Position numbers and translations under genes: made by a program. Below the pieces are notes generated by a model. The model searched no databases. It was not told where the DNA came from and worked only from the letters and a program-made list of their open reading frames with translations. Shown here one piece after another: positions 17,186-26,196 of a DNA stretch of 64,000 nt. The stretch's first letter is position 1, and each line of letters begins with the position of its first letter. Origin of the DNA: Dietzia psychralcaliphila. Its GTDB lineage: Bacteria; Actinomycetota; Actinomycetes; Mycobacteriales; Mycobacteriaceae. The DNA is taken from the NCBI RefSeq assembly GCF_003096095.1, contig NZ_CP015453.1:3472001-3536000 (forward strand). Reading direction: 5' to 3'.

Positions 17186-18597
17186 ACCGGGAGCGCGGGG
17201 CCACCGCGGGCACGTCGGGCACTTCGGGCACGCCAGCCACGTCGGCCACGCCGGGCACGCCGGGCACTTCGGGCACGGGCGCGAACCCCGGTGCGAACAC
17301 TGAACAGGACTACGAGCGGGCACAGCGACGGGTCCTGACCGTCCTGGTGCTGGGCCAGCTGCTGGCGGGTGCTGGCCTGGCCGCCGGTGTGACCGTGGGC
17401 GCGCTGCTCGCCGAGGACCTGCTCGGCGGCCCGGGCCTGTCCGGCCTGCCGTCGGCGTTGTTCACCGGCGGTTCCGCGCTGGCCGCCATCCTGGTGGGCA
17501 AACTCTCCCAGGCGAGGGGCCGGCGGCCCGGACTGGCCACCGGGTTCGCGTTCGGCGCTCTCGGGGCTGTCGGGATCGTGTTGGCGACGGCCATGGAGTC
17601 GCTACCACTGCTGTTCGCCGCGTTCGTGGTCTACGGCTCGGGCACCGCCACCAACCTGCAGGCCCGCTACGCCGGCGCCGACCTGGCCACCCCCGAGCGC
17701 CGCGGCCGCGCACTCTCGTACGTGCTGCTCGGCACCACCGCGGGGGCCGTCGCCGGGCCCAACCTCGTCGGTCCGACGGGCGCCGTCGCCGAGTCACTGG
17801 GCCTGACCCCGCTGACCGGCCCCTTCCTCCTCGCCGCGGTGGCCTACGGCGGCGCGGCGCTCGTCATCTCCCTGCTGCTGCGGCCCGATCCCCTGCTCGA
17901 GGCGCGGCGGCGGGAGGCCGCGGCACTGGACGCGGCGGCGGCCTCGTCGTCGTCGTCCACAGGGTCCACCGACGTCCCCTTCCCGGTGCCCGCGCGAATC
18001 TGGACCGGCGACGTGATCACGGGTGTCGCCGTGATGGCGCTGACGCAGTTCGTGATGGTCGGGCTCATGACCATGACCCCGGTCCACATGCGCGCGCACG
18101 ATCACGCGGTGACCGTGGTGGGGCTGGTGATCTCCCTGCACGTGGCCGCGATGTTCCTGCCCGCGCCGCTGTCCGGTTACCTGGTGGACAAGTTCGGCAC
18201 CCGCCTCGTCGCCGTCTCGGCGGGCCTGGTGCTGTTGACCTCGGGCGTGCTCGCCGCGGTCTCACCGCCGCAGTCGACGGTGCTGGTCTCCCTCGCGCTG
18301 ATCCTGCTGGGGCTGGGCTGGAGCCTGGGCCTGGTGGCCGGCACGACCGTGCTCACCACGTCCGTGCCGACCTCGGTCCGCGCCACAGTCCAGGGACAGG
18401 CCGATGTGGCCGTGGCGCTCGCCGGGGCTGCGGGCGGCCTGGTCTCGGGCCTGGTGTTCGCGTGGATCGATTTCCGCGGTCTCGGCTTCGCGCTCGCGGC
18501 GTTGTCGCTGATCGTGGTGGCCGCGGTGCGGCCCCGACGTGCGGCGGGGTCTGCGGCGGGGTCTGTGGCGGAGTCCGCCCAGGTCACCGCCGGCTGA
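17182..18597 (+). CDS. MFS transporter
   Basis: 471 residues with twelve membrane segments beginning at VLTVLVLGQLLAGAGLAAGVTVG. The loop between segments 2 and 3 carries GKLSQARGRRPGL, the MFS signature (G-x-x-x-D-R-x-G-R-R type), and the central loop is a poly-Ser/Ala linker (AAASSSSSTGS). The first 45 residues are a Thr/Gly/Ser/Pro run encoded by a 9-bp tandem repeat; the membrane protein proper starts near DYERAQRRVLTV. The GTG at 17182 overlaps the methyltransferase stop. Confidence 0.9.
   Translation: MNRERGATAGTSGTSGTPATSATPGTPGTSGTGANPGANTEQDYERAQRRVLTVLVLGQLLAGAGLAAGVTVGALLAEDLLGGPGLSGLPSALFTGGSALAAILVGKLSQARGRRPGLATGFAFGALGAVGIVLATAMESLPLLFAAFVVYGSGTATNLQARYAGADLATPERRGRALSYVLLGTTAGAVAGPNLVGPTGAVAESLGLTPLTGPFLLAAVAYGGAALVISLLLRPDPLLEARRREAAALDAAAASSSSSTGSTDVPFPVPARIWTGDVITGVAVMALTQFVMVGLMTMTPVHMRAHDHAVTVVGLVISLHVAAMFLPAPLSGYLVDKFGTRLVAVSAGLVLLTSGVLAAVSPPQSTVLVSLALILLGLGWSLGLVAGTTVLTTSVPTSVRATVQGQADVAVALAGAAGGLVSGLVFAWIDFRGLGFALAALSLIVVAAVRPRRAAGSAAGSVAESAQVTAG
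17212..17274. repeat. 9-bp tandem repeat, seven units, in the MFS gene
   Basis: Seven 9-bp units of the type AC(G/T)(T/C)C(G)GGC encode Thr-Ser-Gly/Thr-Pro-Gly/Thr-Ser-Ala triplets at the cytoplasmic N-terminus of the MFS protein. Copy number changes would keep the frame. Confidence 0.9.
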
Positions 18598-18678
18598 CTC
18601 TCGTAGTCATCGCGGCCTCCCCGCCGCACGCTCGGCGAACGGGCAGCGCTCAGCACAGGCCCGGACCGGCCGGGGGCG

Positions 18679-19398
18679 TCAGACGACCGTCGGTTGCTCC
18701 GACCGATGCCCGGGGGACGACTCCCCCACCCGCTCGGCCAGGTCGACACGCCACCACACCACGAAGCCCCAGATGACGAACACCGCGTACACCAGGTACA
18801 GCACCGCCGACGGGTAGTACCCCGCCTTGAGCAGCAGCGGCACGCCCACGATGTCCACCGCGATCCACAGCAGCCAGAACTCCGTCCACCCTCGGGCCAT
18901 GCCGTAGGTGGCCAGGATCGACCCGGTGAAGATCCACGCGTCAGCCCACGGGCCCCACGAACCCAGTTGGGAGAAGATCCAGCCGAAGACCACGGTGCCC
19001 ACGAGCATCCCGACGACGAGGCCCGCCCGCTGCCTTCCCGTGGCCCAGTGTGGACGGACCGCAACCGCTCCGACCCCCTCCTGCGCGGGCAGCGCCGCAT
19101 TGATCCGCTTGTCCCGCGACCAGCGCCACCAGCCGTAGAGTCCCACCGCGAGGAACATGACCTGCCTGCCGGCCTGTCCGTAGAGGTCCACGTCCTGCGG
19201 GGTGTGGAAGACGCCGCCGAGGAAGACGGTGAGCAGCGTCAGGTTGCCGACGATCCCCACCGGCCACGCCCACACCACACGGCGCATCCCGCCGATCGCG
19301 GCGGCCAGGCCGAAGACGTTGCCGACGATCTCGCGCCACAGGATCGGGACTCCGCCGATCAACAACTGAGCGTCGAGGAATGACACGAGAAGGCTCAT
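18679..19398 (-). CDS. ribM: PnuC-family riboflavin transporter (RibM/PnuX type)
   Basis: 239 residues with about seven membrane segments. The PnuC family pattern is clear: WREIVGNVFGLAAAIGGMRRVVWAWPVGIVGNL at the N-terminus, FLAVGLYGWWRW, and the C-terminal YGMARGWTEFWLLWIAVDIVGVPLL and YPSAVLYLVYAVFVIWG. PnuC proteins carry nicotinamide riboside, but the actinobacterial branch called PnuX/RibM carries riboflavin. The FMN riboswitch immediately upstream decides for riboflavin here. ATG at 19398 with GAAAGGGG about 8 nt upstream. Confidence 0.9.
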   Translation of the reverse strand: MSLLVSFLDAQLLIGGVPILWREIVGNVFGLAAAIGGMRRVVWAWPVGIVGNLTLLTVFLGGVFHTPQDVDLYGQAGRQVMFLAVGLYGWWRWSRDKRINAALPAQEGVGAVAVRPHWATGRQRAGLVVGMLVGTVVFGWIFSQLGSWGPWADAWIFTGSILATYGMARGWTEFWLLWIAVDIVGVPLLLKAGYYPSAVLYLVYAVFVIWGFVVWWRVDLAERVGESSPGHRSEQPTVV

Positions 19399-19498
19399 CG
19401 TGTGCCCCTTTCACGGGCTCTACACAGACGGCCCAGGGCTTGAGCCACGTCGCCCACAGGTCCACGGCGGGGCCGGGGACGCGCGGCAACGCGTTGTT

Positions 19499-19677
19499 CT
19501 CTTCCATCCGGACTATGACCGTCGGCCCCGGGATCACACCGGGTCTGCTGACCCCCGCGCGTGCGGTGGGGCCGGAGTAGGTGTCCGGCCCGCCGCGTGT
19601 GCGGGGCGCTCGCGGGCTCGTCGCCGGTCATGGGACCGGTGACATCACCGCCGGTGGGGAGTTCCACCCCGCCCTGA
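19499..19677 (-). ncRNA. FMN riboswitch (RFN element)
   Basis: On the minus strand all conserved blocks of the RFN element appear in order: TCAGGGCGGGGTG and CCCCACCGGCGGT, then GAGCCCGCGAGC, then CAGACCCGGTGTGATCCC, GGGGCCGACGGTCATAGTCC and GGATGGAAGAGAACAACG. The variable arm after the GAGCCCGCGAGC block is long. It ends about 100 nt before the transporter ATG. The gene-proximal segment contains GGCCCCG, which can pair with the AAAGGGGC around the ribosome-binding site, so translational control is plausible. FMN binding should switch the transporter off. Confidence 0.96.
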
Positions 19678-19779
19678 GAACGTGTTCCTGTTCTACTCCG
19701 GGCAGGGGCGGCGCCGCAACTCCCGCACCTCGGGTCACCGCGGAGTCACTGCGTCAGCCCGTCGGCGAGAAGTACACCA

Positions 19780-19838
19780 TCGAGAAGAGCGTTTCACGCA
19801 TTCTCACTCGGCCGATGGGCGCGGAACGCTCTTCTCGA
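19780..19838 (-). terminator. Long-looped inverted repeat after the Rieske gene
   Basis: TCGAGAAGAGCGTT (19780-19793) and AACGCTCTTCTCGA (19825-19838) are an exact 14-bp inverted repeat with a 31-nt loop, 40 bp past the stop of the Rieske gene and upstream of the riboswitch. Position suggests a terminator or insulating stem; there is no T-run. Confidence 0.5.
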
Positions 19839-19878
19839 CGAGAGGCGGGTGCTGGCGCCCCCGTGACAGCGCCGCGGG

Positions 19879-20340
19879 TCAGCCGATCGTCAGCTGGCCG
19901 TTCGCCTCGGTCACCGGGACCACGTCGAGCGGACGCGGGGCCGGGGCGAGGGTGTTGCTGCCGTCGGTGGCGTCGTACTCGGCACCGTGGAGCGGGCACC
20001 GCAGGTGCAGGTCACGGACCACCTGGACGGTCCCACCCTGGTGGGTACAGCGGGCCGAGTAGGCGACGAACTCGCCCTCGGTGGGCTGCGCGACGATCAC
20101 GGTCGAGTCACCCGACTTGACCTGCGTGGCGGTGCCGACGGGCACATCCGCGGCGGGGATCGTGGTGGCCTGAACCTCGGTGGTCTGCTGCACGGTGGAC
20201 GGCGGCTGGGCGGGCTCGGTCATCCCGCACGCCGAGGCGATACCCGGCAGCAGGATGATCCCGGGCAGGGCGGCCAGGACCGTGCGACGCTGGGTGCACG
20301 GTCCGACCGTGATGGATGCGGCGGCGGGGTGCTCGGTCAT
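19879..20340 (-). CDS. Rieske (2Fe-2S) domain lipoprotein/secreted protein
   Basis: 153 residues. A twin-arginine-like leader (TQRRTVLAALPGIILLPGIASAC) with a Cys at the end of the hydrophobic stretch suggests Tat export and possibly lipid attachment. The Rieske cluster ligands are CTHQGG (Cys-x-His) and RCPLHGAEYD (Cys-x2-His), 18 residues apart, of the small Rieske type found in actinobacteria such as those near bc1-independent reductases. The partner enzyme is not apparent. ATG at 20340; an ATG at 20349 (adds three residues) is possible. It is divergent from the aminotransferase gene. Confidence 0.9.
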   Translation of the reverse strand: MTEHPAAASITVGPCTQRRTVLAALPGIILLPGIASACGMTEPAQPPSTVQQTTEVQATTIPAADVPVGTATQVKSGDSTVIVAQPTEGEFVAYSARCTHQGGTVQVVRDLHLRCPLHGAEYDATDGSNTLAPAPRPLDVVPVTEANGQLTIG

Positions 20341-20373
20341 GGAGTACATCGTATCCGGCGCCGGCGGCCGACC

Positions 20374-20379
20374 TAGGCT
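20374..20379 (+). promoter_or_regulatory. -10 box (TAGGCT), leaderless layout
   Basis: TAGGCT ends 6 nt before the ATG at 20386 and no ribosome-binding site is present. Confidence 0.6.
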
Positions 20380-20385
20380 GCCAGC

Positions 20386-21546
20386 ATGACCGTCCGCCGC
20401 CTCGAGCCCCACGCCACGACGATCTTCTCCGAGGTCACCCAACTCGCGGCACGCGTCGGGGCCGTCAACCTGGGACAGGGCTTCCCTGACACCGACGGCC
20501 CGGCGTCGATGATCGAGGCCGCCGTGCGCGCAATGCGGGAGGGCCACAACCAGTACCCACCCGGGACGGGGGTGCCCGAGCTGCGTCACGCGATAGTCGC
20601 CCACGAGACCGAGCACACCGGACTGGTCCACGATCCGGACACCGAGGTACTGGTGACCGTCGGGGCCACCGAGGCGATCGCCGGTGCGGTGGTGGGACTG
20701 GTGGAGCCCGACGACGAGGTGGTCGTGATCGAACCGTACTACGACTCCTACGCCGCCACCGTCGCGATGGCCGGGGCCACCCGTCGCGCCGCGAGGATGG
20801 TCCGCTCGGGGGACCATTTCCGCCTCGATGTGGACTCCCTGCGGGCGGCCTTCTCCCCGCGGACGCGTGCCGTGCTGGTCAACACCCCGCACAACCCCAC
20901 CGGGGCGGTACTGCCGCGGGAGGACCTCGCGCAGATCGCGGCGCTGTGCCACGAGTTCGACGCGATCGCGATCTCCGACGAGGTGTACGAGCACCTGACC
21001 TACGACCACAACGAACACGTCTCGATCGCCACGCTGCCGGGGATGGCCGAGCGGACCCTGCGGATCTCGAGCGCCGGCAAGATGCTCAACTGCACCGGCT
21101 GGAAGATCGGCTGGGTGACAGGGCCAGCCGAGCTGGTCGCGGGCGTGCGGGCCGCCAAGCAGTACATGAGCTACACCGCCGGCACGCCGCTGCAGCTGGG
21201 CGTCGCGCACGCCTTGAGCCACGAGGGCGAGTGGATCCGGACGCTCCGGGACGGGATGCAGGACCGGCGGGATCAGTTGGTGGACATCCTCACCGGCGTC
21301 GGGCTGGACCTCGCCGTCACCCAGGGGACCTACTTCCTCACCGCGGATCCGCGACCCCTCGGCGTCACCGACGCCGCGTCCTGGTGTCTGGAGTTGCCCG
21401 AACGGATCGGCGTGGCGGCGGTACCGTTCGCGCCGTTCACCGACTCCTACTCCGACGAGTGGTCGCACCTGGTGCGGTTCGCGTTCTGCAAGCGGCCCGG
21501 GGTCCTCGAGGAAGCCGGGCTCAGGCTCCGAGCGCTCGCGAACTGA
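20386..21546 (+). CDS. PLP-dependent aminotransferase class I/II (DapC/KAT-like)
   Basis: 386 residues, normal for fold type I. It starts like kynurenine/methionine aminotransferases and actinobacterial N-succinyldiaminopimelate aminotransferases (LGQGFPDTDGP, near 30). Cofactor residues: N and P in NTPHNPTGA near 166, D198 and Y201 in SDEVYEHL, and the Schiff-base Lys232 in SSAGKMLNCTGWKIGW. Exact substrate cannot be read from the sequence. It stands alone with its own leaderless promoter; fadE5 follows after about 110 bp. Confidence 0.92.
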   Translation: MTVRRLEPHATTIFSEVTQLAARVGAVNLGQGFPDTDGPASMIEAAVRAMREGHNQYPPGTGVPELRHAIVAHETEHTGLVHDPDTEVLVTVGATEAIAGAVVGLVEPDDEVVVIEPYYDSYAATVAMAGATRRAARMVRSGDHFRLDVDSLRAAFSPRTRAVLVNTPHNPTGAVLPREDLAQIAALCHEFDAIAISDEVYEHLTYDHNEHVSIATLPGMAERTLRISSAGKMLNCTGWKIGWVTGPAELVAGVRAAKQYMSYTAGTPLQLGVAHALSHEGEWIRTLRDGMQDRRDQLVDILTGVGLDLAVTQGTYFLTADPRPLGVTDAASWCLELPERIGVAAVPFAPFTDSYSDEWSHLVRFAFCKRPGVLEEAGLRLRALAN

Positions 21547-21655
21547 CCGTTTCCGGAGCGCGCTCCGGACGGACTCGCGCGAGTGCCTGCCAGGCTCTAC
21601 GGTGGGTCCCTGACGCGCCGGTCGGTGCGCCCGTCCGCCGACGAGGAGTACCCGA

Positions 21656-23482
21656 GTGTCCCACTACCGCAGCAACCCGCGCGACCTGGAGTTCGTCCTG
21701 TTCGAGGTGTTCGGGCTGGACGAGATCCTGGAGCGAGACGACACCGAGCTCGACGGCGAGACGGTCCGCACGATGCTGCGGGAGGCCGCCGCCCTCGCGG
21801 AGGGGCCCGTCGCCGCCTCGTTCTCCGTCGCCGACCGGAACCCGCCGACGTTCGACCCCGAGACCCACGAGGTCACGCTCCCGCCGGAGTACGTGGCCTC
21901 GGTCCGCGCGTGGCAGGAGGCGGGCTGGGGCCTGGTCGGCGTGGACCCCGCCGTCGGCGGCGTCGCGGCCCCACGCATGGTCACCTGGGCGATCACGGAG
22001 TTCCTACTGGGGGCCAACCCGTCGATCTTCATGTACCTCTCCGGCCCACTGTTCGCCGAGATCATGCACACCATCGGCAACGAACAGCAGCAGAAGTGGG
22101 CCGCCAGGGTCATCGACCGCAACCACGGCTCGTCCATGATGCTCACCGAGGCCGAGGTGGGCTCGGACGTGGGTGCCGTTCGCGCCAAGGCGATCGAGCA
22201 ACCCGACGGCACCTGGCACATCGAGGGGGCCAAGCGGTTCATCACCGGCGCCGACACCGGGGACCTCTTCGAGAACATCTGGCACCAGGTGCTCGCCCGG
22301 CCAGAGGGCGCGGGCCCCGGCACCAAGGGCCTGAGCTACTTCCTGGTCCCCAAGTACCTGCCGGACCCCGAGACCGCGGCGCCCGGCGAGCGCAACGGCG
22401 TCTACGTGACCGGGATCGAGAAGAAGATGGGGCTGACCGCCTCCGCGACGTGCGAGGTGTCGTTCGGTGCACACGACCGGCCGGCGGTCGGGTACCTCGC
22501 AGGTGACTCCCACCAGGGCATCAAGCAGATGTTCAAGACCATCGAGGCCGCGCGGATGATGGTGGGGACCAAGGCGATCTCCACACTGTCCACCGGGTAC
22601 CTCAACGCGCTCGACTTCGCGCGGGATCGCGTGCAGGGCAACGACATGGCCGACGCCGGCAAGCCCGACGCCGGGAAGGTCACCGTCATCCACCACCCCG
22701 ACGTGCGGCGGTCCCTGCTCACGCAGAAGGCGTACGCGGAGGGACTCCGCGCGGTGTACCTCTACGCGGCCGCCCACCAGGACGTCGTCGCAGCCGAGGT
22801 CGTCTCGGGTGCCGGGCCGGAACTGGCGCACACCGTCAACGACCTGTTGCTGCCGATCGTCAAGGGCGTGGGATCCGAGCGGTCCTACCAGTGCCTGGCG
22901 GAGTCGCTGCAGTGTTTCGGCGGCTCCGGCTACCTCAGGGACTACCCCCTCGAGCAGTACATCCGCGATGCCAAGATCGACTCCCTGTACGAGGGCACCA
23001 CCGCGATCCAGGCCCAGGACTTCTTCTTCCGCAAGATCATCCGCGACGGCGGAACCGCGCTCGGCCACCTCGCCGCGCAGATCCACCGGACGGTCGACGA
23101 GGCCGGACCCGCCGAGCTCGAGACCGTGCGCACGGCCGTGGCAACCGCCCTCGCGGACGTCGAGTCCATGGTCGGCACCCTGACCGGGCACCTCATGTCG
23201 GCGCAGGAGGATCCGGAGTCGCTGTACTTGATCGGGCTCGGCGCGGTGCCGCTGCTCATGGCCGTCGGCGACCTCATGGTGGGGTGGATGCTGCTGCGCG
23301 AGGCACTGGTGGCGGCGGAGAAACTGCCCGGGGCCACCGGCGGCGACCACGATTTCTACACCGGCAAGATCGTCGTGGCCGGCCACTTCGCGCGAGCGCA
23401 CCTACCGCAGGTCGGCGCCGCCCGCGCCACCATCGAGGCCCTGGAGTTGGACGTCATGCGGATGCCCGAGGGCGCCTTCTAG
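21656..23482 (+). CDS. fadE5: Acyl-CoA dehydrogenase, FadE5 homologue
   Basis: 608 residues, the long acyl-CoA dehydrogenase form with an extra C-terminal helical domain. It starts [20 protein letters not shown] and has [17 protein letters not shown], both hallmarks of mycobacterial FadE5 (Rv0244c type). FAD/substrate region: [20 protein letters not shown]-terminal active-site stretch: [22 protein letters not shown] and [17 protein letters not shown]. FadE5 dehydrogenates a broad range of straight-chain acyl-CoAs in beta-oxidation. GTG start with GAGGAG upstream. Confidence 0.93.
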   Translation: MSHYRSNPRDLEFVLFEVFGLDEILERDDTELDGETVRTMLREAAALAEGPVAASFSVADRNPPTFDPETHEVTLPPEYVASVRAWQEAGWGLVGVDPAVGGVAAPRMVTWAITEFLLGANPSIFMYLSGPLFAEIMHTIGNEQQQKWAARVIDRNHGSSMMLTEAEVGSDVGAVRAKAIEQPDGTWHIEGAKRFITGADTGDLFENIWHQVLARPEGAGPGTKGLSYFLVPKYLPDPETAAPGERNGVYVTGIEKKMGLTASATCEVSFGAHDRPAVGYLAGDSHQGIKQMFKTIEAARMMVGTKAISTLSTGYLNALDFARDRVQGNDMADAGKPDAGKVTVIHHPDVRRSLLTQKAYAEGLRAVYLYAAAHQDVVAAEVVSGAGPELAHTVNDLLLPIVKGVGSERSYQCLAESLQCFGGSGYLRDYPLEQYIRDAKIDSLYEGTTAIQAQDFFFRKIIRDGGTALGHLAAQIHRTVDEAGPAELETVRTAVATALADVESMVGTLTGHLMSAQEDPESLYLIGLGAVPLLMAVGDLMVGWMLLREALVAAEKLPGATGGDHDFYTGKIVVAGHFARAHLPQVGAARATIEALELDVMRMPEGAF

Positions 23483-23515
23483 ATCGGAGCCGCCGCGTCG
23501 GCGTCCAGGCTTCCT

Positions 23516-23623
23516 CCCCGGTTGGCGGACATCACCACCCGGTTGGCGGGCAGGAATCGCGGATCTCACCGCGACACTCCGCGTGGTGTCCGCCAACCCG
23601 GGATGGGTGTCCGCCAACCGGGG
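23516..23623. repeat. Nested inverted repeats of GGTTGGCGGACA between convergent genes
   Basis: CCCCGGTTGGCGGACA (23516-23531) and TGTCCGCCAACCGGGG (23608-23623) form a perfect 16-bp inverted repeat; two further partial copies (CCCGGTTGGCGG at 23538 and GTGTCCGCCAACCC at 23586) nest inside. It lies between the 3' ends of fadE5 and the quinone oxidoreductase gene, so it probably acts as a bidirectional terminator; four copies of one motif also look REP-like. Confidence 0.7.
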
Positions 23624-23668
23624 CAGGTGTCCTCCGGTTCGGCCGGGGTCAGCGGCCGGCAGCCGGGG

Positions 23669-24634
23669 TCAGCGGCCGTGGGTGAGGACGATCTTGCCCA
23701 CGGCACCGCGACCGTCCATGAGATCGAGCGCCTCGGAGGCCTTCTCAAGCGGGATCTCGGTACCGACGAGCGGGTCGAGCTTGCCTGCGGCCAGCAGCGG
23801 CTCCACCTCGGCCCACTGCTTCTGCAGGTAACCAGGATTGCTCATCCAGTATTCGCCCCAACCCACGCCGATGGCGCTCTTGTTGCCCAGCAACAGGCGG
23901 TTGACCTTGACCGTGGGGATCTCGCCGGCGGTGAAGCCGATCACGAGGATCCGCCCCTCCTGGCCGAGGGAACGGATTGAATCGGTGAACCGGTCACCGC
24001 CCACGGGGTCGACGACGATGTCGACCCCCTTCCCGCCGGTGAGCTCCTTCACCGCGTCCTTGAAGCCCTCCGGCGCGATGGCGTCGGACGCGCCGGCCTT
24101 CAGCGCCAGGTCCCGCTTCTCTTCGGTGGAGGCGACCGCGATGACGCGGGCCCCCAGCGCGGTGGCGAACTGGGTGGCGGCGATCCCGATGCCGCCGCCC
24201 GCACCGTGCACGAGGACCGTCTCCCCGGGCTGCAGTCGACCCCGGTGGGCCAGCGCGAAGTGCACGGTGAGGACGTTCATCGGGATCGACGCGCCCTGGG
24301 CGAAGGTCATCGAGTCGGGCAGCCGGAACACCTGCGCGGGGTCGGTGGAGACCACCTCCGCGAATCCGCCAAGTCCCGGGAAGGCGCAGACACGATCGCC
24401 GGCGGTGAAGCCCGAACCCTCGGGGGCGGAGCGCACTACGCCCGCGACCTCTGACCCGGGAACGAACGGCAACGGGGGCGAGATCTGGTACTTCCCGCGG
24501 GTCTGGAGCACCTCGGGGAAGGTCACACCCGAGGCGTGGACGTCGATGAGGACCGCACCCGGCTCCGGCTCGGGGAGGTCCACCACCTCGAGGGCCGCGG
24601 GTCCGTCATGGGATGAGATGTGGATGGCACGCAT
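23669..24634 (-). CDS. NADPH:quinone oxidoreductase family (zinc-free MDR)
   Basis: 321 residues. Medium-chain dehydrogenase/reductase of the quinone oxidoreductase type: N-terminal GroES-like domain (ASGVTFPEVLQTRGKYQ, PFVPGSEVAGVV), then the nucleotide-binding GAGGGIGIAATQFA near 146 and DIVVDPVGGDRF. The catalytic and structural zinc cysteines are absent, as expected for this branch. It reduces enones or quinones with NADPH. On the minus strand CACTAT lies 6 nt before the ATG, so a leaderless start is possible. Confidence 0.92.
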   Translation of the reverse strand: MRAIHISSHDGPAALEVVDLPEPEPGAVLIDVHASGVTFPEVLQTRGKYQISPPLPFVPGSEVAGVVRSAPEGSGFTAGDRVCAFPGLGGFAEVVSTDPAQVFRLPDSMTFAQGASIPMNVLTVHFALAHRGRLQPGETVLVHGAGGGIGIAATQFATALGARVIAVASTEEKRDLALKAGASDAIAPEGFKDAVKELTGGKGVDIVVDPVGGDRFTDSIRSLGQEGRILVIGFTAGEIPTVKVNRLLLGNKSAIGVGWGEYWMSNPGYLQKQWAEVEPLLAAGKLDPLVGTEIPLEKASEALDLMDGRGAVGKIVLTHGR

Positions 24635-24687
24635 GGCCCCATAGTGTCAGCCCGGTCGCGCGCCTCGCCGGGACACGGCCGACCGGA

Positions 24688-25146
24688 TCACGGGTCAGGT
24701 CGCACCGGCGGTCTCGGATCGGCTGTCTCCGGGCGGCCACGGAACCTCCGGCGGCGGAGGAGGTGGAGTGCGAGCCCCACGGCCACCACGACCTGTCCCA
24801 CTTGGTAGGCCAGCGCCATCACGATGAACTCCCGCCCGAAGGTGGTGGGCAGGACCAGGAGCAACGCGCAGATGGCCAGCAGGGCAACCGTGAGGATCTG
24901 CCCCCCGGCCAGGAACCGGCGAGGGCCGGTGACGAGGCGGCCCCGGGAGAGCAGCAGCACCGAGTTCAGGGCCACGAGCAGGCACACCGGCACCCCGATC
25001 TGAGCCGGGAAAAGGAACAGGATCACGAACAACGGGTGCGAGCTCAGCGTGACGGTCCCGGTGGCGAGGAACTGCGGAACGCTCCACAAGGCGGTGAGAA
25101 GAGCGCAGGACACTGTGATCCACGAGCCGCCCACAAGGATCCGCAC
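24688..25146 (-). CDS. Hypothetical four-helix membrane protein
   Basis: 152 residues; no family recognised. Four membrane segments: WITVSCALLTALWSVPQFLA, PLFVILFLFPAQIGVPVCLLVAL, GGQILTVALLAICALLLVLPT and FIVMALAYQVGQVVVAVGLAL. The tail is short and basic. The GTG at 25146 is chosen because TATCCT lies 6 nt upstream (leaderless layout); a GTG at 25191 would add 15 residues of low-complexity sequence. Same strand as the quinone oxidoreductase gene, 53 bp upstream of it. Confidence 0.75.
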   Translation of the reverse strand: MRILVGGSWITVSCALLTALWSVPQFLATGTVTLSSHPLFVILFLFPAQIGVPVCLLVALNSVLLLSRGRLVTGPRRFLAGGQILTVALLAICALLLVLPTTFGREFIVMALAYQVGQVVVAVGLALHLLRRRRFRGRPETADPRPPVRPDP

Positions 25147-25152
25147 CCGTCG

Positions 25153-25158
25153 AGGATA
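25153..25158 (-). promoter_or_regulatory. -10 box (TATCCT), leaderless layout
   Basis: Read on the minus strand, TATCCT ends 6 nt before the GTG at 25146; it supports that start over the longer one. Confidence 0.55.
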
Positions 25159-25228
25159 GCCGTGCGACCCCCGACTCGGGGCTCCGCCCACCTCGGGGCC
25201 GCCCTACCCTCTCGGGGTCACCTGCGGT

Positions 25229-25891
25229 TCACTCCCTGGTCAGCGCCTCACCGATGGGGGTCTCGCCGTCGGAGAACTCGATGGTGCGACCCACGGTGTC
25301 CGGCCTGCGCAGTACCGCCGCCGTGACGGCGGCCACGACGTCCCGGCTCGTGGCGCGGTCCTCGCGCTTGTCTGCGCCCACGCCGATCGACTCCCCGCCC
25401 GCATCGTCGGTGAGCATCCCCGGACCGAGGATGGTCCACTGCAGGTCCGAGTCCCGCAGGTGCGCGTCCGCGGCGGCCTTGGCCTGTGCGTACGGGTAGA
25501 ACGAGTTGTCCTCGGGCACCCCGTGGTCCGGCCCGGCTCCGTCATAGGAGATCATTACGAACCGCTCGACACCCTCCTCGACGGACGCGTCCATGGTCCG
25601 GATCGCCGCATCGCGGTCGACCGCATAGGTGCGGTCGGCACTGCCGCCACCCGCTCCGGCGGCCCACACCACGGAGCCACTGCCGCGCAGCACCTCACGC
25701 AGGCCCTCCACATCGAGTTTCTCGACGTCCGCGACCACGGGACTCGCACCCGCCTCCCGGATGTCGTCGGCCTGGTCCGGGTTCCGGATGACCGAGTTCA
25801 CCTGGGCCCCCGCCTCCGACAGGATCCGGGCGGCGCGGAGAGCGACCTTGCCATGGCCGCCGATGATGGTCACTGGACGTTCGATACTCAT
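25229..25891 (-). CDS. NAD(P)-binding atypical SDR protein
   Basis: 220 residues. Rossmann fold with PVTIIGGHGKVALRAARIL at residues 6-24, the GGxGxxG-like motif of NAD(P)H-binding/YwnB-type short-chain reductases, followed by VWAAGAGGGSADRTYAVDRDAAI and RFVMISYDGA. No Tyr-x3-Lys pair is evident, so it may be a regulatory or NmrA-like protein rather than an oxidoreductase. GGAGGAG lies 12-18 nt before the ATG. A 305-bp divergent gap separates it from the L,D-transpeptidase gene. Confidence 0.88.
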   Translation of the reverse strand: MSIERPVTIIGGHGKVALRAARILSEAGAQVNSVIRNPDQADDIREAGASPVVADVEKLDVEGLREVLRGSGSVVWAAGAGGGSADRTYAVDRDAAIRTMDASVEEGVERFVMISYDGAGPDHGVPEDNSFYPYAQAKAAADAHLRDSDLQWTILGPGMLTDDAGGESIGVGADKREDRATSRDVVAAVTAAVLRRPDTVGRTIEFSDGETPIGEALTRE

Positions 25892-25990
25892 AGCATCCGT
25901 TGTACTCCTCCGGCCCGTCCCGCGCGCCTCGGAATGTCGCGGCCCCGTCCACTGCCCGTGCCCCCGCCCCCGGGCCCCGGCGCCCGGAGT

Positions 25991-26032
25991 CCTGCGCCCT
26001 GCGCCCTGCGCCCTGCGCCCTGCGCCCTGCGA
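25991..26032. repeat. 7-bp tandem repeat CCTGCGC, five units plus a variant
   Basis: Five exact CCTGCGC units (25991-26025) and a sixth ending in A. It lies in the 305-bp divergent gap between the SDR-like gene and the L,D-transpeptidase gene; the rest of the gap holds no gene or other clear signal beyond an AT-richer stretch (GATAAAC near 26165) that may be a -10 region for the transpeptidase. Confidence 0.9.
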
Positions 26033-26196
26033 TCCAGATCACACCCCGAGGGCTGCCCCTCTCGATACGGTCACAACTCCACAACGACACGCCGTGTGCG
26101 CCCGTGTGGGTTCGCGTCATGTCGGACGCCGCGTGCATCATGTGCGCATAAGCCGGTGTTCACCGATAAACCCTCTGTTCTGCCTCGGAGTCACGC

